64,000 nt of DNA from positions 124,001 to 188,000 of the forward strand of contig CAJYHL010000051.1 of the NCBI GenBank assembly GCA_913774625.1. Reading direction: 5' to 3'. Of the stretch, positions 8,959-16,583 are shown in pieces. The position numbers and the translations under genes are program-made. Under the pieces are notes generated by a model. That model saw only the letters and a program-made list of their open reading frames with translations, ran no database searches and was not told where the DNA came from. Each line of letters begins with the position of its first letter. Position 1 is the stretch's first letter. This DNA is from an uncultured Acidovorax sp. Its GTDB lineage: Bacteria; Pseudomonadota; Gammaproteobacteria; Burkholderiales; Burkholderiaceae_C.

Positions 8959-9881
8959 TCGCCGCCGCTGCAGCACCGCACACGCCGCCCCCGCCGGTGG
9001 TGCTGGACCTGGACGCCTCCGTCGGCGCTCTGCCGGGCGAAGTCCGCCTGCCGCTGAAGGAGGCCTGGCAGGAGCGGCTGCGCTTCGGCTGCGGCCTGCG
9101 GACCCTGCGGTCTTTCCGTTCGGTGCTCGATGCCGCCATGCCGGCTTTCGGCGCCCACGGCACGGTGTTCATGGGCAGCGGCGATTTCCACCATCTGAGC
9201 TGGCCGCTGATCGAGCGCTGCATCGCCGCGCACGGCTTCACCCAGGCCCGGCCGCTGCACGTGCTGGTGCTGGACAACCATCCCGACAACATGCGCTTTC
9301 CCTTCGGCGTGCATTGCGGCTCGTGGGTGCGGCGCGTGGCCCTGCTGCCCCAGGTGGCGCATGTGAACGTGGTGGGCATCACCTCGGGCGACATCGGCGC
9401 CGGCCATGCCTGGGAGAACTACCTGGGCCCGCTGCGCGCCGGCAAGCTGACCTACTGGAGCACCGGCGTGGACACCGGCTGGGCGCGCTGGCTGGGGGTG
9501 GGGGAGCGCTTCCGCTCGTTCCCGGACGTGGATGCGCTGGTCGGAGCCCTGATGTGCATGCTGAGCCGCCAGAGCCTGCCCACCTATCTCAGCATCGACA
9601 AGGACGCGTTCTCGCCGCGCGTGGTGCGCACCAACTGGGACCAGGGCGTGCTGGAGGCGCGCCATGTGGCGGCGGTGCTCACGCTGCTGCGCGGCCATCT
9701 GGCAGGCAGCGACGTGACCGGCGACGTCTCCACCCACCGCTACGCCACGGCCTGGAAGCGCTGGCTGAGCGCGGGCGACGGCCAGGACACCGGGGCCGAG
9801 CAGGCCGAGCTGCCGGCCTGGCAGGCGGCCCAGGCGGCCTTCAACGTCTGGCTGCTGGACCTGCTGGAAATGGACAGCTGA
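8955..9881 (+). CDS. Arginase-fold (ureohydrolase-like) protein
   Basis: 308 residues, not a standard arginase, agmatinase or formiminoglutamase in overall sequence. It nevertheless carries the metal motifs in order: FMGSGDFHHLS (GGDH-like, ~67), LDNHPDN (matching DxHxD, ~100) and LSIDKDAFSP (SxDxD, ~206), followed by VTGDVS. All positions expected to hold the two Mn ions are Asp or His, so an active metallohydrolase is plausible. Its substrate could be a guanidino, formimino or amide compound. The ATG overlaps the preceding stop. It converges with the DegT gene (14-bp gap). Naming is inference from motif order; structure prediction would settle the fold. Confidence 0.65.
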   Translation: MIAAAAAPHTPPPPVVLDLDASVGALPGEVRLPLKEAWQERLRFGCGLRTLRSFRSVLDAAMPAFGAHGTVFMGSGDFHHLSWPLIERCIAAHGFTQARPLHVLVLDNHPDNMRFPFGVHCGSWVRRVALLPQVAHVNVVGITSGDIGAGHAWENYLGPLRAGKLTYWSTGVDTGWARWLGVGERFRSFPDVDALVGALMCMLSRQSLPTYLSIDKDAFSPRVVRTNWDQGVLEARHVAAVLTLLRGHLAGSDVTGDVSTHRYATAWKRWLSAGDGQDTGAEQAELPAWQAAQAAFNVWLLDLLEMDS

Positions 9882-9895
9882 GGCCGGCCGGCTAG

Positions 9896-11137
9896 CTAGC
9901 TGGCCAGCGGCTCAACGGCGCGCTGCAGCGCGGTGCATAGCCGGTCGAAATCTCCGTCGCCCAGCCAGGGGCTGTTGCTGATCGCCAGCACCCGCGCGGC
10001 GAAGTCCCGCGCATGGGGCCAGTCCTCGCCGGGGCTGCGCGCCACGTGCCGCGCATAGCGCTCGTAGTCGGGAAGGGCCTGCACGAAGGGCAGGCTCACG
10101 CCCAGGCCCTGGCCCCACAGCGCGGCGATGGCGGCCTCACGCCGGGCGGCGTCGGGCAGCAGCGCCAGCAGCGTGGGCCAGATGCCCTGTGCGCCCGGCA
10201 CGGCGGCGCTGTCCTCGATCAATTGCAGTTCCGGCACGCGCTCGCGCAGCAGGGCCATGCGCTGCCGCGCCCGCGCCCGGCCCTCGTCCAGCCAGGCGGG
10301 CAGCCGGGCCAGTGCGCGCACGCCCACGGCGCGGCGCCAGCGGCCGACGCTGTGCAGCGGAATGGCTTCGTCGAAATCGTCGCCCGCCGCCGCGATGCGG
10401 TCGCCCTGGGCCAGCGCCCGGCGCAGCGGCAGGCCGTAGGCCAGCGGCAGGCCGGCCGGGCGGTAGAGGGCGGCATAGCCCAGCAGCTCCGCGCTGCGGC
10501 GCAGTTCCCAGCCCCAGCGCCAGGGCGCCACGCGGCGGGCCGCGCGGGCGCAGGCGGCGCGCAGTTCGGGGTCGGCCACCACCAGCGCGCCGCCTTCGTA
10601 GATCGTCAAACCCTTGCCCACGGCCAGGCTGAAGAACACCATGTCGCTGCCCGTGGTGCCGATGCAGGCGCCGCCCGCCTCGCGCGCGCCCAGGGCCTGG
10701 GCAGCGTCTTCGATGACGCGGGCGCCCGCCGCATGGGCGATGGCGCGCACCGGCGCCACGTCGGCCACGCGGCCGGCCAGATGGGTGGGCAGCACGGCCA
10801 GGGTGCGCGGGCCGCAGAGCGCGGCGAGCGCCTGCGGGCACAGGTCCAGGCTGGCGGGCCGCAGGTCGCACACGCGCAGCCGCAGGCCGCAGTGCGCGGC
10901 GGCCAGGGCGACCAGGGGGCAGGTGTAGGCCGGGGCGATGACTTCGTCGCGGCCCGGTGCGCGCTCGCGCAGCGCGGTCAGCGCCACCACCAGCGCGGCG
11001 GTGCCGGAGCATTCGACCTGCACCGCCGGCACGCCCAGGAAGCGGGCCAGAGCGGCTCCTAAGTCGGCATCGCCGCCGGGCAGCAGGTCGCGCCAGCCCA
11101 GCGGCAGGCCGGCGGTGGGCGGCGCCTCAGGCGCCAT
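9896..11137 (-). CDS. DegT/DnrJ/EryC1/StrS-type PLP aminotransferase
   Basis: 413 residues with the start at MAPEAPP. Family features are VECSGTAALVVALTAL (PLP phosphate site), VIEDAAQALGA (Asp and Gln stacking on PLP) and FFSLAVGKGLTIYEGG, where Lys is the Schiff-base residue. DegT enzymes usually aminate keto-sugars but some act on other ketones. It is the last gene of a nine-gene leftward operon and overlaps the preceding SMR gene by 11 bp. The longer ORF-track start (11176, MSRRRR) is possible but adds a 13-residue basic tail with more overlap. Confidence 0.8.
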   Translation of the reverse strand: MAPEAPPTAGLPLGWRDLLPGGDADLGAALARFLGVPAVQVECSGTAALVVALTALRERAPGRDEVIAPAYTCPLVALAAAHCGLRLRVCDLRPASLDLCPQALAALCGPRTLAVLPTHLAGRVADVAPVRAIAHAAGARVIEDAAQALGAREAGGACIGTTGSDMVFFSLAVGKGLTIYEGGALVVADPELRAACARAARRVAPWRWGWELRRSAELLGYAALYRPAGLPLAYGLPLRRALAQGDRIAAAGDDFDEAIPLHSVGRWRRAVGVRALARLPAWLDEGRARARQRMALLRERVPELQLIEDSAAVPGAQGIWPTLLALLPDAARREAAIAALWGQGLGVSLPFVQALPDYERYARHVARSPGEDWPHARDFAARVLAISNSPWLGDGDFDRLCTALQRAVEPLAS

Positions 11138-11540
11138 GGGGGGCGGGTGGAGCGGCGTCCGGCGGCGCCTGCTCATCGGCCTCGCTGCGTGCCAGGCAGG
11201 CGATGCCGGCGGCGATCAGCGCGGCGCCCAGCAGCTGCGGCCAGCCGATGGGCTCGTTGAACAGGATGGCCGACAGCGCCAGCACCGAGACGACCTCGAG
11301 GTGCGATGCCGCGAAGGCCGGGCCGATGGGCGCATGCTCCAGCAGCGTCATCCAGGTGAAGAAGGCGCCCACGTAGCCCACGAAGGCGCCGTAGATCCAG
11401 GGCTGGCCGAAGACCCGCAGCAGCCAGGCGCCGGAGAATTCCAGCGGCAGCGCATGCTCGCCCGCGACCTTGAAGCTGATCTGCGCGAGCGTGTCGAAGG
11501 CGACCAGGATGAGGAAGCCGATGGCGTAGAAGCGTCTCAC
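11127..11540 (-). CDS. SMR/EamA-type small membrane transporter (pair member 2)
   Basis: 137 residues with four predicted helices and an ISFKVAG element near the first helix, like the conserved polar helix of EamA/ArnE-type half transporters. The C-terminal tail is hydrophilic (EADEQAPPDAAPP). The start is a GTG at 11540, just 4 bp after the sister gene's stop. Two adjacent unequal four-helix proteins suggest an antiparallel heterodimer, as in ArnE/ArnF or EbrA/EbrB. The cargo could be a lipid-linked or cationic small molecule; this is inferred. Confidence 0.75.
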   Translation of the reverse strand: MRRFYAIGFLILVAFDTLAQISFKVAGEHALPLEFSGAWLLRVFGQPWIYGAFVGYVGAFFTWMTLLEHAPIGPAFAASHLEVVSVLALSAILFNEPIGWPQLLGAALIAAGIACLARSEADEQAPPDAAPPAPHGA

Positions 11541-11544
11541 GGCG

Positions 11545-11931
11545 TCACCCCTTGAGCCCGACGATGGCCACGCCCGCCGACACCAGCAGGATGCCGGCCA
11601 CGCGCATGGGCGAGAGCTTCTCGCGGAAGAGAAAGCGGCCCGCGACCATCACCGCCACGATGTTGATCGAGCCCAGCAGCACGCCGTCGGACAGCGGCAC
11701 CAGGGACAGGAAGGCCAGCCATACCAGGAATTCGGCCACATAGCAGCCGATGCCGATCCAGATCCAGGGCCGGCGCGCCATCCAGATCCAGCGTGCCAGG
11801 CCCGTGCCCGCGCGCGGGTCGGCGGTGGCGGCGGCCTTGAAAGCCAGCTGCCCGCCCGTGTCCACCAGCATGTTGAGCACCCACAGCAGCGCCACCAGCG
11901 GCGTGATGCCGCCACCCTCCGCAGGCGTCAT
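11545..11931 (-). CDS. SMR/EamA-type small membrane transporter (pair member 1)
   Basis: 128 residues, four hydrophobic helices. TGGQLAFKAAA in helix 1 parallels the ISFKVAG element of the neighbour, and the C-terminal helix ends SAGVAIVGLKG, typical of EamA halves. The ATG at 11931 overlaps the stop of the upstream hydrolase (ATGA), arguing for coupled translation. With the next gene it probably forms a two-component small multidrug or flippase-like transporter. Confidence 0.75.
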   Translation of the reverse strand: MTPAEGGGITPLVALLWVLNMLVDTGGQLAFKAAATADPRAGTGLARWIWMARRPWIWIGIGCYVAEFLVWLAFLSLVPLSDGVLLGSINIVAVMVAGRFLFREKLSPMRVAGILLVSAGVAIVGLKG

Positions 11932-12875
11932 GGCGCGGCGCCTTCGTCGCCCGGGGGCTGCTGCTGCTGCTGCGCGATGCCTTCGGCGAAGGCCACCGTG
12001 CGCGCCAGCACCGTGCGGCGGTCGCGGTCGATGGTGATCATGTGGTAGCTGTCGTCCAGCAGCACCAGCTCCACCGGGGCGTGGCGCACGCCGCGCACGA
12101 TGTCCTGGGCGTTGCCGGCCGCTGCGATGTCGTCGTTGCGGGCATGCATGACCAGGCAGGGCGCGCGCACCGCGCCCAGGTTGCGCCGCACGTAGGCCGA
12201 AAGGGCCCGCAGCTCGATCACCGACCACCAGGGGTTGCCCGGCAGGCCGGCGGCGGCGCTGTCGCCCGAATGCATCTGGGACACCACGCGCTCGCGCAGG
12301 GCCTCGTCCTTGATGCCGTAGGGCGGCGCTTCCATGAAGACCTTGCGGCGGCCGATGCCGAGGGCGCGGAAGAGCGGCAGCAGGAAGGCCAGGCGCGTGT
12401 AGCCCGGAATGCTCCAGCCGTCATAGCGGAAGGTGGTGGACAGCGCCACCACGCCCGCCACCTGCTGCGGCCGCTCGATGGCCAGGGCCAGCGACAGCAG
12501 CGCACCCATCGACAGGCCGCAGGCGATGACGGGCCGGCCGGTGTGCTGCATCAGCCGCTCTGCGCCGCGCCGGGCGCTGGCCACCCAGTCCTTCCAGCCC
12601 GTGGCGATCAGGTCGTCCTGCGTGCCGCAGTGGCCGGCCAATTGCACGGCCAGCACGGTGAAGCCGGCGCGGTGCAGGCCCTTGGCGAGCAGGCGCATCT
12701 CGTTGGGCGTGCCGGTCAGGCCGTGGATCAGCAGCACGCCGGTCGAGGCCAGCGGGCCGTGGCCTTCGAGCAGGTATTCGTGCTCGGTGCCGGTGGTGGA
12801 GACGGAGGAATGGCTGGCCCGGGGCGTCTCGTCCATGGCGCGCAGGGTCGCGGTGGCTACTGCTGCTGCGTTCAT
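11928..12875 (-). CDS. Alpha/beta hydrolase (serine aminopeptidase/carboxylesterase-like)
   Basis: 315 residues. The oxyanion region is VLLIHGLTGTPNEM (~47), the nucleophile elbow is CGLSMGA (~119), the acid is in MHARNDDIAAAG (~246) and the catalytic His is in DDSYHMITID (~277). This arrangement matches Hydrolase_4/Est30-like carboxylesterases. Start and stop overlap both neighbours by ATGA, so it is embedded in the island operon. A role in releasing or trimming an ester or amide intermediate is a guess from context. Confidence 0.82.
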   Translation of the reverse strand: MNAAAVATATLRAMDETPRASHSSVSTTGTEHEYLLEGHGPLASTGVLLIHGLTGTPNEMRLLAKGLHRAGFTVLAVQLAGHCGTQDDLIATGWKDWVASARRGAERLMQHTGRPVIACGLSMGALLSLALAIERPQQVAGVVALSTTFRYDGWSIPGYTRLAFLLPLFRALGIGRRKVFMEAPPYGIKDEALRERVVSQMHSGDSAAAGLPGNPWWSVIELRALSAYVRRNLGAVRAPCLVMHARNDDIAAAGNAQDIVRGVRHAPVELVLLDDSYHMITIDRDRRTVLARTVAFAEGIAQQQQQPPGDEGAAP

Positions 12876-13669
12876 GCCATCTCCAGCTGGCGGGGGGCCA
12901 GCGCATCGAGCTGGTGCAGCATCTGCAGCGTGTCGGAGAAGCCGACGAAGGGCGCGTGGGCTATGCCCTTGCTTTCGCAGTGCGCGATGAGCTTGTACTT
13001 GGCGAAGACGAAGTCGGCGCGGCCGGAGACGCAGAAGTCCGAGGTGCTGTCGCCCACGAAGAGCACGCGCCCGTGCAGGGCCCGCTGCTCGGCCAGGCGT
13101 TCGCACTTGCAGTTGCCGCTGGCGCGTTCGCAGCGGCCGCTGGCCCAGGGCGATTCCAGGCGCCACTGGCGCGGGCCGGCCTGCACCAGGCGGTTGGCGA
13201 TCACCGGCAGGCCGTCCAGGCCATGGCGCGCCAGCACGGACCGGATGGCGTAGTCGATGCCGTCGCTCACCACCTGCACGGGCATGCCCAGCTTGCGGGC
13301 TTCGCGCACGAAGGCGGCGAAATGCGGATCGACCTCGATGGTCTCCAGGTGGGCGTCGAGTTCGGCACGGTCCATGTCCAGCAGCGCGACCTGGCCCTTC
13401 ATGCATTCGCGCGAGCCGATCTCGCCGCGCTCCCAGGCGTCTTCCAGCGCCTGCCAGCCGGGCTGGCCGAAGCGCTGCAGCAGCGAGTCGGTCACGTCTG
13501 CAGTGCTGATGGTGCCGTCGAAGTCGCACTGGACCATCCAGCCGGCGGAAGCGGCGGCTTCAGGGCGCGCGGCCTGCGCGGAGGCGACGGAGATCACGCG
13601 GCGCAGCGAAGCGGCGGATGCCGAGGCGGAAGAGGCGGGCGTGGACGGGGCAAAGGCAACGGGCTTCAT
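12872..13669 (-). CDS. HAD-superfamily (MtnX/PHOSPHO-like) phosphatase
   Basis: 265 residues. The HAD motif I is QCDFDGTIS (~47), with both Asp present. Motif II falls in VQVVSDGID and motif III/IV in VLFVGDSTSDFCVS. A Cys cluster (SGRCERASGNCKCERL) resembles the cap-associated cysteines of MtnX/PHOSPHO1-type phosphatases. The ~40-residue N-terminal extension is Ala/Ser-rich. Likely to dephosphorylate a small metabolite; the actual substrate is unknown, and no methionine salvage genes are nearby. It starts 15 bp after the membrane-fusion gene and overlaps the hydrolase gene. Confidence 0.8.
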   Translation of the reverse strand: MKPVAFAPSTPASSASASAASLRRVISVASAQAARPEAAASAGWMVQCDFDGTISTADVTDSLLQRFGQPGWQALEDAWERGEIGSRECMKGQVALLDMDRAELDAHLETIEVDPHFAAFVREARKLGMPVQVVSDGIDYAIRSVLARHGLDGLPVIANRLVQAGPRQWRLESPWASGRCERASGNCKCERLAEQRALHGRVLFVGDSTSDFCVSGRADFVFAKYKLIAHCESKGIAHAPFVGFSDTLQMLHQLDALAPRQLEMA

Positions 13670-13684
13670 GGAGCGCTCCTGCGA

Positions 13685-14683
13685 TCAGCGGTGAAAGGCG
13701 ACCCGAACGGTCTGGCCGGGGCGGGTGTCCGCCGGGGCTCGTTCGAATTCCAGAATGCATTCGACGACCCGTACCGGGCCGCGCTGGGCATCGTCCAGCA
13801 GCCGCGCAGCGCCCAGCACGGGGCTCATGCGGACCACGCGGGCGGGCGGCAGCGTGACGGGGGTGGCGTCGCCATCGGTGGTGACGGTGGCCTGCATGCC
13901 GACCTTGACGGCGGCTGCATAGCTTTCATTGACTTCCGCGCGCACCTGCAGCGGGCGGTGCGGCAGCAGCGTGATGGCGGCGTGCCCGCCCGAGCCCGGC
14001 AGGCGCTGGCCGGCCTGGGTGGCCACGCGCACCACGATGCCGTCGTCGGGCGCGTGCAGCTCCAGCCGGCCCTGCTGGCTGCGCAGCAGCGCCAGCCGCT
14101 GGCGGGCCACGTCGGCTTCGGCGCGGGCGATGGCCACGTCGGATTCGGCGGAGCGCACCGCCTGGGCGGCCTCTTCGGCGCGCTGCGGCTCGGCCGCGCC
14201 GGCGGCGCTGGCTTCGGCCAGGCGCTCGGCCGTGCGGCGCAGCGCGGGCAACTGCTGGGCGCGGGCATTGGTGCGGGCCTCGGCCAGCTGCAGCTCGGCC
14301 TGGGCGACATTGACCTCCGCCTGCGAGGCGGTGGGCGAGAGGCGCAGCAGCACCTGGCCGCGCTTGACGTGCTGGCCTTCCTGCACGGCCACCGAATCGA
14401 CCAGGCCTTCCTGCAGCGGAGACAGCTCGACCAGGCCGCCCTGCACCTCGATGCGGCCGCGCGCCACGGCGGCGGGCAGCGCCGCGCTGGCGGAAGTGCC
14501 GGGCGTGGCGGGCGCCGAAGCGCTGCCGTTGCCGTTGCTGCTGCTGTTATTGCCGCCCGGCGCGGCCGCAGCCGGTGGGTGGTCGTTGCAGGCGGCGAGC
14601 ATCGGCAGCACGGCGGCCAGGACAGCGGCGGCAGCGGTGGCGCGCAGCGGCTTGCTGCGCAGGAGGGAGTGGTGGCGGTTCAT
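13685..14683 (-). CDS. Periplasmic adaptor (HlyD/DevB-like membrane fusion protein), lipoprotein
   Basis: 332 residues. Signal with lipobox LAAC (VLPMLAACND), then a Ser/Asn/Gly-rich linker. The biotinyl-lipoyl half motif VDSVAVQEGQHVKRGQVLLRL is at ~94, a long alpha-helical hairpin rich in Ala/Glu/Arg spans ~120-195, and the second lipoyl half plus beta-barrel (LHAPDDGIVVRVATQAG) follow. It would link the ABC transporter below it to the outer-membrane lipoprotein upstream in the operon. ATGA overlap with the ATPase gene. Confidence 0.88.
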   Translation of the reverse strand: MNRHHSLLRSKPLRATAAAAVLAAVLPMLAACNDHPPAAAAPGGNNSSSNGNGSASAPATPGTSASAALPAAVARGRIEVQGGLVELSPLQEGLVDSVAVQEGQHVKRGQVLLRLSPTASQAEVNVAQAELQLAEARTNARAQQLPALRRTAERLAEASAAGAAEPQRAEEAAQAVRSAESDVAIARAEADVARQRLALLRSQQGRLELHAPDDGIVVRVATQAGQRLPGSGGHAAITLLPHRPLQVRAEVNESYAAAVKVGMQATVTTDGDATPVTLPPARVVRMSPVLGAARLLDDAQRGPVRVVECILEFERAPADTRPGQTVRVAFHR

Positions 14684-15450
14684 GCGGCAGAGGTCTCGGG
14701 CACGGCGTCGGGCTGGCGCCAGTCGCTGCGGATGGCACCGTCTTCCATGCCGAGCACGCGGTCGGCATGGCGGACGAGGCGCGGGTCATGGCTCACGCAC
14801 AGCACGGTGGTGCCGTGCGAGCGGGCGATGCGGTGGAGGATGTCGATCACGCGCTGGCCGCTGTCGGCATCCAGCGCGCTGGTGGGCTCGTCGGCGAAGA
14901 GCAGCTGGGGCGACTTGGCGATGGCGCGGGCGATGGCCACGCGCTGCTTCTCGCCGCCCGAGAGCTGCGCCGGGCGCATGTGGGCGCGCTGGATCAGGCC
15001 GACCTCGTCCAGCGCCTGCTGCGCGCGCTCCTGGCTTTCGCGGGCGCTCAGGCCCAGGTAGCCCAGCGGCAGCTGCACCTGTTCGAGCGAGGTGAGCGCC
15101 GGGAACAGGTTGAAGCCCTGGAACACGAAGCCCGTGTGGTGCAGGCGGAAGCGCTCCAGCGCCCGGGCGTTCAGCGAGCCCAGGTCTTCGCCCAGCGCGC
15201 GGATGGTGCCGGAATCGGGCTTCTGCAGTGCCGACAGCAGCGACAGCAGCGTGCTCTTGCCGCAGCCCGAAGGGCCGGAGATGAGCGTGAGCTCGCCGGT
15301 GTGTATGGACAGGTTCATCTGGCGCAGCACCTGGACCTGCACCACGCCGGACACGAAGGACTTGTGCAGGTCGACGGCCTGCAGGCTGGGGGTGCCGCGC
15401 TGGGCGCGGGCAGTGGCGGCCACGGGGGAGCGGGGGGCGGAACGGGTCAT
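14680..15450 (-). CDS. ABC transporter ATPase (MacB/DevA/LolD type)
   Basis: 256 residues. Walker A is GPSGCGKST (~59), the Q-loop is in FVFQGFNLFPALT, the signature is LSGGEKQRVAIARA, Walker B is LLFADEPTSALD, and the switch His is in VSHDPR. The FNLFPALT Q-loop context and short length match the LolD/MacB/DevA group, which energises tripartite or lipoprotein-type exporters rather than importers. It partners the FtsX-like permease directly upstream (ATGA overlap). Confidence 0.92.
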   Translation of the reverse strand: MTRSAPRSPVAATARAQRGTPSLQAVDLHKSFVSGVVQVQVLRQMNLSIHTGELTLISGPSGCGKSTLLSLLSALQKPDSGTIRALGEDLGSLNARALERFRLHHTGFVFQGFNLFPALTSLEQVQLPLGYLGLSARESQERAQQALDEVGLIQRAHMRPAQLSGGEKQRVAIARAIAKSPQLLFADEPTSALDADSGQRVIDILHRIARSHGTTVLCVSHDPRLVRHADRVLGMEDGAIRSDWRQPDAVPETSAA

Positions 15451-16583
15451 CGCAGCAGCAGGGCGGGGTCCGCGGCCATGAGGCCGCGCATGGCGAAAAG
15501 GCCCGACAGCAGGGTCACGGCGGCGACCAGCACGGCGCAGGCGCCGGCGGTGAGCGGGGTCATGGCGACGGGCACGCCGTGGGCATTGGCCAGCGCCAGC
15601 AGGGCGGCGCTGGCGCAGCCGCCCAGCAGCAGGCCCAGGCCGCCGATCCAGCAGGCCTGCTCGACCACCAGCCGGCCCAGAGCGCGGCGGCTCACGCCCA
15701 GGGCGTTGAGCACGGCGTATTCGCGGGCGGAGCCGGCCACCACGCCGATCAGCGACTGGCTGGTGACCACCGTGCCCACCAGGCAGACGATGCCGACCAT
15801 GAAGAGCACGGCCACTCCGGCGCCGGTGTCCAGCAGCCAGTAGAGCTGCGAGCGGCGGGCGAAGTCCCGGGCGGTCCAGACCTCGAAGGGGCCGAAGCCG
15901 GGGGCGCCGTCCGCCAGCCGCGCCTGCACCTCGGCCGCCTGGGCCGGCGTCTGCGTGCGGGCCACCACGTAGGTCGGGCCGGCGGCGGCATCGTTGCCGG
16001 CGATCTCGCGGGCCGAGTCGATGGAGGTGAGCACGTTCACGCCGCCCAGGCCGCGCAGGCCTTCGACGGCCGCCACCACGTGCACGGGGTGGGCGTTGAT
16101 CCAGGCCTGGCCGCCGACGGTGGTGTCCAGCGTGGAGAGGTCTTCGCGGTCCACGATCACCGCGCCCGGGTCGCGCAGCGCGGCGCGCTGCCAGGGCGCC
16201 AGCAGGCGCGAGAACATCATGCCGTCGGGCGCAGTGCGGATGCCGGAGACATAGACCGACACGCCGCCGCCGCTGCCCTGGCTGCTGCGCCAGTCGCCGT
16301 CCACCCACAGGTAGGGCTCCGTGGCCGTGACGGCCGGGTCCATGGACAGGCGCAGGTTCACGTCCCGGCCGATGGCGCGGCCGAAGTTCACGCTCTGCGT
16401 GCCGGGGTAGCCGGCCCAGAGGTCGGCGCCCGAGGCGCGCACATAGACGGCCGCGCTGCCGAAGATGCCCAGCACCAGCGCCGCCTGCACCGACAGCAGC
16501 ACGCAGGAGAAGCCCACGGCGAACACGGCGGGCACGAAGCGGCGCCATTCGTGGACCAGGGTCTTGCGGGCCAGCGCGATCAT
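15447..16583 (-). CDS. ABC transporter permease (FtsX/MacB/DevC type)
   Basis: 378 residues. One N-terminal membrane helix (VFAVGFSCVLLSVQAALVLG) is followed by a ~200-residue periplasmic domain and three C-terminal helices (from LLDTGAGVAVLFMVGIVCLVG). This 1+3 topology defines DevC/FtsX/MacB-type permeases that work by mechanotransmission with a periplasmic adaptor. The ATG shares one base with the upstream TolC-like gene's stop. With its neighbours it forms a complete ATPase-permease-adaptor-channel exporter. Confidence 0.88.
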   Translation of the reverse strand: MIALARKTLVHEWRRFVPAVFAVGFSCVLLSVQAALVLGIFGSAAVYVRASGADLWAGYPGTQSVNFGRAIGRDVNLRLSMDPAVTATEPYLWVDGDWRSSQGSGGGVSVYVSGIRTAPDGMMFSRLLAPWQRAALRDPGAVIVDREDLSTLDTTVGGQAWINAHPVHVVAAVEGLRGLGGVNVLTSIDSAREIAGNDAAAGPTYVVARTQTPAQAAEVQARLADGAPGFGPFEVWTARDFARRSQLYWLLDTGAGVAVLFMVGIVCLVGTVVTSQSLIGVVAGSAREYAVLNALGVSRRALGRLVVEQACWIGGLGLLLGGCASAALLALANAHGVPVAMTPLTAGACAVLVAAVTLLSGLFAMRGLMAADPALLLR

